Assembly (NCBI GenBank): GCA_949361645.1
Contig: OX442415.1
Location: 10,767,071 to 10,831,070, forward strand
DNA length: 64,000 nucleotides
From: Spongilla lacustris
Taxonomy: Eukaryota > Porifera > Demospongiae > Spongillida > Spongillidae
Reading direction: 5' to 3'
Under the pieces are notes generated by a model. It worked only from the letters and a program-made list of their open reading frames with translations, ran no database searches and had not been told where the DNA came from. Shown here one piece after another: positions 60,801-64,000 of this stretch. Every line of letters begins with the position of its first letter. The stretch's first letter is position 1. A program made the translations under genes and the position numbers.

Positions 60801-61266
60801 AATCATTAAGTGTGCATGATGTATTGAAATAGAATACATATCCATAATTTTTTGCTGTCTAAAGAATACTGGTACAAATTTCGGCGGTCACATACATGTA
60901 TTTTCATGTAGCCTGACGTCGCACCATTACCTTCAATAAATGAAGCCGAACTCATTTCGTCACCTGAAGGTACGTTACATAAACATGTAAATGCATGCAG
61001 GTATAATTTAACTTTATTATTATGCAGGGGTGCCACAGAATAACACACAAGAAAATTCTCAAAGCTTACAAAATCACCAGCGACCACGTAGACGTAGACG
61101 TAGATGTACATGTATAAGCAACTGCTTCAGCGCTACCTGTGGCCAATGTTGCGAGTATTGTCTTGAGAAATGGTACAATAACCCTATACTATTCCTCCTT
61201 CTCATTATTTGTGGGCCAATATTCTGCTGTCCTTGTGTATGCATTTGCTTATTATGTGAGAACTGA
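48845..61266 (+). CDS. Gene B: SH2-like / PPxY / Cys-rich membrane protein (5 exons, 217 aa)
   Basis: Exons 48845-48867, 48937-49126, 54933-55076, 60912-60969 and 61028-61266; all GT-AG, 218 codons with TGA. The head is nearly identical to gene A (FVVYKN instead of FLVRES). Exon 3 reads NMFIDATEAVKSYAASQNL and PPPTYQQ (PPxY). Exon 5 is the longest of the family: RPRRRRRRCTC, Cys pairs, NPILFLLLIICGPIFCCPC and CICLLCEN. Intron 2 (5.8 kb) holds a 5.3-kb transposon; intron 3 (5.8 kb) holds a displaced partial exon 3, repeat blocks and a LINE. The frame is intact. Function beyond membrane-linked adaptor is unknown. Confidence 0.85.
49500..50785. other. Interior of the 5.3-kb element, left part
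   Basis: AT-rich with CACAACAACCACAATCCAC-type simple sequence near 50360-50440. No gene recognised. Confidence 0.5.
50786..52826 (-). mobile_element. Internally deleted Ty3/Gypsy element
   Basis: A 3' LTR (about 51085 down to ~50790) begins TGTGGCATAACACG right after a purine tract GAAAGGGAGA. The first ~75 bp of a 5' LTR with the same sequence lies at 52752-52826. The 5' LTR piece joins directly to RNase H, so most of the LTR, gag, protease and reverse transcriptase are deleted. The LTR also occurs at 25.99-26.25 kb. Confidence 0.8.
51078..52745 (-). pseudogene. Gypsy pol 3' part: RNase H and integrase
   Basis: RNase H remnant EKEALATVWACDKF and HIETDHKPLVPLLG (about 52745-52600), linker HVPGKLLCTADALSRAPG, then after a stop near 52290 a 392-codon integrase frame. 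The integrase has an HHCC finger (His ~24-26, Cys 56 and 59), a D,D35E core (Asp 86, Asp 139 in RSDNGPQFSS, Glu 175 in NGLAERTVQT) and a Gln/Glu/Pro-rich C-terminus. Integrase would insert the cDNA. Without reverse transcriptase the copy cannot move alone. Confidence 0.88.
52827..54480. other. Interior of the 5.3-kb element, right part
   Basis: Short frames only (for example 54305-54520). No recognised domain. Contains an A-rich stretch at 53360-53430. Confidence 0.5.
55653..55691 (+). pseudogene. Displaced partial exon 3 in gene B intron 3
   Basis: GTCCCACCCCCTTCCTATCA to ATTGCAA|GTAAGT repeats the 3' end of exon 3 with an intact donor. It is closer to gene C exon 3 (VPPPFYQQ region) than to gene B. 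The following ~400 bp also match gene C intron 3, so a paralog fragment was inserted here. It has no exon start and should not be spliced in. Confidence 0.75.
56640..56900 (-). pseudogene. RLE-LINE C-terminal fragment in gene B intron 3
   Basis: Same fragment as 40800-41010 and 5770-5982; broken frame. Confidence 0.6.
56901..57860. repeat. Intronic repeat block in gene B
   Basis: Homologous to gene A 41050-41720 and 43246-44030 and, inverted, to gene C 5060-5640. The plus strand keeps a 75-codon frame (57008-57235) with LLIKALEDEKGYQVGMWMTM; product unknown. Confidence 0.6.
57870..58015. repeat. Iterated GATTTGAATCGGGT palindromic words (gene B)
   Basis: Expanded relative of 44036-44172, with added GTCGACCCGGTTC units. 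Confidence 0.65.
58016..58899. other. Duplicated non-coding part of gene B intron 3
   Basis: Near-identical to gene A 44173-45030. No gene. Confidence 0.6.
58900..60411 (-). pseudogene. RLE-LINE RT to C-terminus in gene B intron 3
   Basis: On the minus strand: VKINMCNAF (motif A, Asp replaced by Asn), AGVQQGAPLGPMFFYLVL (motif B), RWYIDDGVVAGPKPAV (motif C, YIDD), FEILGAPIGD, a poly-G/poly-C tract at 59901-59920, then ALIGEALQ, and the endonuclease and C-terminal regions (PADILIPHW, KPAALDLSVTS). Many frame breaks. Antisense to gene B. Confidence 0.78.
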
Positions 61267-62265
61267 TACTATCTTTAGACTTGCATTTTTTTTACAAATG
61301 ATCTTGAATGAAGCAAACCTGTAAGACCTCAAACTGTCACCATATAATTCAGCACCTTTACATCCAACTAATAACCACATCCATAAACGCATTAATAACC
61401 ACGCCCCTGAACCCATCAAATAACCACACCAACACGCCTACACCCACCTAATACGATTTGCAATATTTCCAGTGCAGATACATGTATCCTGCACGATTTT
61501 TATACCGAAATCTTCGCACCTCAGTACCTCGGTATGTGTAATTATTTTCACAGTACTATAACAAAGAAAAGTTATTTGGTTGCTGTCTTGGAAATCACCT
61601 CTCATAGCTATATATGCCTCAGTTGAGCCGAGTGGCTTTGGCAAAGTAAATAAAGAAAGATTGGGGAGTGCAGCATACACCAAAGGGTCAGATAACTAGT
61701 GAAGACCATCCTAAAAATCAGTAAGAGTTGTTTTGTAGTCTTACTAATTTCCTCTATGTTTTAAGGCCATGGTAGGGTAACTGACCATCACAGTTGCACC
61801 ATCAGGAATGTCAAAGCCACATCATTTGATGACTGCCATATACATAATGACAGGTGGTAACCATAGCACCAAGGAGACCATGCATGGAGGGAGCTCAGGA
61901 AATCATTTAGCTGAGCACTCACTCATCAATGGACTGGAGGTCTGCCAGGACACCAAATTGAAAACACTTGTGCTAACAAAGTTGCTATCTGACAAGCGGT
62001 CATCAACACACTGTTTTTATCAACTCCACCTGAGCAAGCACTTCCCTACAAGTCTGTGATGAACCTCATCGACATGTATGATGTGAATATCAGGTAACAT
62101 AATGATGGGACCCTATATGTTGTCTACTGTCATTGCTAAATAGATAGCGTCTAATTGATTAGTTTACTATTTTATTTTATTTTATTTCTAATATGACATA
62201 AATACAGGTAGAATCAGAATAACAATATACTACCACTAAACATCATGCAAAGGAGAGGAGAGGGT
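61267..62265. other. Region downstream of gene B
   Basis: 61320-61480 repeats the AATAACCACA(T/C)CC sequence seen after gene D. An 84-codon frame at 61808-62059 has no recognisable domain. Confidence 0.5.
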
Positions 62266-62269
62266 TGGA

Positions 62270-63240
62270 GGCAAGTTCCCAAAACAAATGCAGCATTACC
62301 CCCTCTGAATGGCCACTGAAAATTTTAGCATGACGCATGCCAGAGAGCTTTTGTCCCCAGTGGTGTTCACAATGCGGCAACCCAAGTCCATCAAGAATGG
62401 CATGGAGCGAGGGCCGCAGACTTCAAAGGCAACAGGTGTGAAAGAATGGTGTGCATGTGAGGTGATGTAACTGTACTTCTTGATCTTGGTCTGCTCCACC
62501 TGTTTCGCTGCTGCACTCACACTTCAGAGGCTGTCATGGATAGATGGGAAGGGGCAAAAGTGTCTAGCTACACAGGTTGCATCCCAGACCAATAATCTGC
62601 CCTTTGACCAATGGTGATTCCATCAGCACGCTTACCATCTGATCGATCGGGACCAGTGGGCTCAAGCCAAGAAGGAACATTGGCAGAAGCCAAACCTTGT
62701 GAAGACTGTCACTATGCATAGCATGGCGAAAGTGACGACCAGCACTAAAACGACAACCGATCCCAGACGAAAACCAATGGATATGCAAATAGCGTTATCA
62801 TCCATTCGAAGACCCAGGGAAGTAACCAGTAGAGTGTGTAACCAAGACAAACAAGATTCCATTTTAGAGGCTGATAAATTGGACTAAGGATCACGGGCAG
62901 TGGCCATGAGTTCAGCTGCAATGGAAGAAACCCTTAATTGGTATAGATCCCATGATTTCTGTTGATGTGACATAGGGCCAGAAGGAGGAGGTTCATTATG
63001 ACCTGTGGACCATTCAGCGATGGCAGAATCCCAAAGTGAGAATGGTAACTCCTGGAAACAAGGTGGTAGTATGATAAAGGTGAGTTCTCTAGAACCCGCA
63101 AATGAGGCTAAATATGCAAGGTGAACAGCACTTCTTATTCCGAGGCCTCTGAACTTCACAGGGGGTGAGGCTTGCAACCATGCACGATCATCAAGAAGGG
63201 TGTTTTTTATTGAACTTAACATGTTATGCAGTTCATTGTC
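62270..63240 (-). pseudogene. LINE C-terminal fragment (second family)
   Basis: The minus strand reads VKFRGLGIRSAVHLAYLASF (~63160), SLGLRMDDNAICISIGFRLG (~62820), WSKGRLLVWDATCV (~62610) and AAAKQVEQTKIKKYSYI (~62515), ending near 62296. GLGIRS and LGLRM..A.RI...RLG are typical of RT-linked C-terminal regions in animal LINE-like genes. Shifts and a gap (the segment found at 35.7 kb is missing) make it dead. Confidence 0.7.
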
Positions 63241-63479
63241 ATAAAGGTGGCAGGAAACAAGGTGATGTCCTTAACAGGTACATTAAATTAGGAATTGCAA
63301 ATGCATTACTTAGCAGTAAGAGGCTGTCATAAGTACAAAGGCATTTGAGACTCTCCTCCATGACCTGCAAGAGAGTTATCTTGTCACAAATGGACAAAGA
63401 AGTAGATCCACATTCCCAAGAGGAGAACCTACAAGTGTAGCACTCTGTGGTTCAACCACAAGGGCATCGGGCATTTGAA

Positions 63480-64000
63480 CAAGGATGGAGGACCTGGATG
63501 AAGGATCGTTGGTAATGATTTAAGAATTTTTGTGGTTCAGTACAAGACATAGCTCTCCAGCCTAACGTTCAATACAAGCAACATCATGCTGAACATCTTC
63601 CATGTGCCTCCAAAAGTGCTTCTGGTCTGGGTACTGAAGACTTCACAGTAAGTCTGGTGGCCGATCGAGAAAACATACACTAAGCCTCCTCTCCCCAAGC
63701 TCCATTTACCTCCACAGCCATTGGGACACATACCAGTTGAGCTCGGTACACTTATGGTCATTGTTGGCACGCTTCCTTTCTTCTGCAGAGAGGGCAGCTG
63801 ACCCAGCTGTGGTACCCTATTCTACAATATGGATTGAACCAAGCACTGAGACCACAGTGAAGTCAAGGGGGTGCAGGTTTGGAGCAGACCCAATTTGGCA
63901 AAAGGACATCGGCAGGTCTGGTATGCAGGTACTCATGTCCTAGTCCACTCCCAGCTTCAATGCTAGCACTAACACCTGCAAAACAGCTTGTCTGCACAAA
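63480..64000 (-). pseudogene. RLE-LINE endonuclease fragment at window edge
   Basis: The minus strand reads ASIEAGSGLGHEYLHTRPAD (~63960), VLLPNW and CSKPAP, then DFTVVSV, AALSAEERKRANNDHKC and TELNW. These correspond to RPADV...FDITV and the C-terminus of the 7.4-kb element family, but diverged. It continues beyond the window. Confidence 0.65.

Noticed and set aside
1..64000. tRNA and rRNA genes
   Set aside because: I saw no cloverleaf with A and B boxes and no rRNA core sequence while reading; a covariance-model scan would be needed to be certain.

Overview
This is a eukaryotic, AT-rich, intron-bearing and very repeat-rich window. I think it comes from an early-branching animal, most likely a sponge of the Amphimedon type. 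That is inference from the dense TACATGTA-like words, the poly-C/poly-G tracts, the animal-type SH2 and BEN domains and the mix of transposons; no rRNA or other species marker is present. There are no bacterial features.

The backbone is a small gene family with three complete copies and one partial copy. Gene C (minus, 17477 to 61), gene A (plus, 39444 to 46902) and gene B (plus, 48845 to 61266) each splice from five exons with identical phases into proteins of 211, 209 and 217 residues. Gene D (plus, 25032 to 25413) keeps only the last two exons. Exons 2 and 3 together encode what I read as an SH2-like domain whose FLVR arginine is replaced by tyrosine. A PPxY motif, a short acidic exon, an Arg-rich stretch, a hydrophobic segment and a cysteine-rich tail follow. 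A and B form a tandem duplication and C is the inverted relative. Promoters, small introns and even some intronic retroelement fragments are shared.

The introns and spacers hold mobile DNA. Intron 2 of gene C holds a nearly intact RLE-type non-LTR retrotransposon sitting in a TAA microsatellite (7.35-11.22 kb) and a decayed relative in the opposite orientation (11.7-14.4 kb). Intron 3 of gene C holds LINE pieces and a Ty3/Gypsy gag region split by a hAT-like element with perfect ends and an 8-bp target duplication (2414-3255). Intron 2 of gene B holds a 5.3-kb inverted-repeat element (49303-54578) carrying an internally deleted Gypsy; gene C shows the related site without it.

Between genes C and D (18.06-23.85 kb) lie two divergent genes: a complete nine-exon BEN-domain gene on the minus strand and an EnSpm/CACTA-type transposase gene, now frameshifted, on the plus strand. 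They sit between inverted copies of the same short subterminal repeat. I propose they form one two-gene transposon, comparable in plan to the two-protein plant En/Spm elements.

From 30.2 to 34.6 kb is a decayed element whose ends carry inverted repeats. It encodes a Ulp1-like protease plus PHD finger, broken by a LINE fragment and by a 1.59-kb near-perfect palindrome flanked by TA. The right end (62.3-64.0 kb) has fragments of two LINE-type families. The stretch 35.8-38.9 kb has no gene I can recognise.
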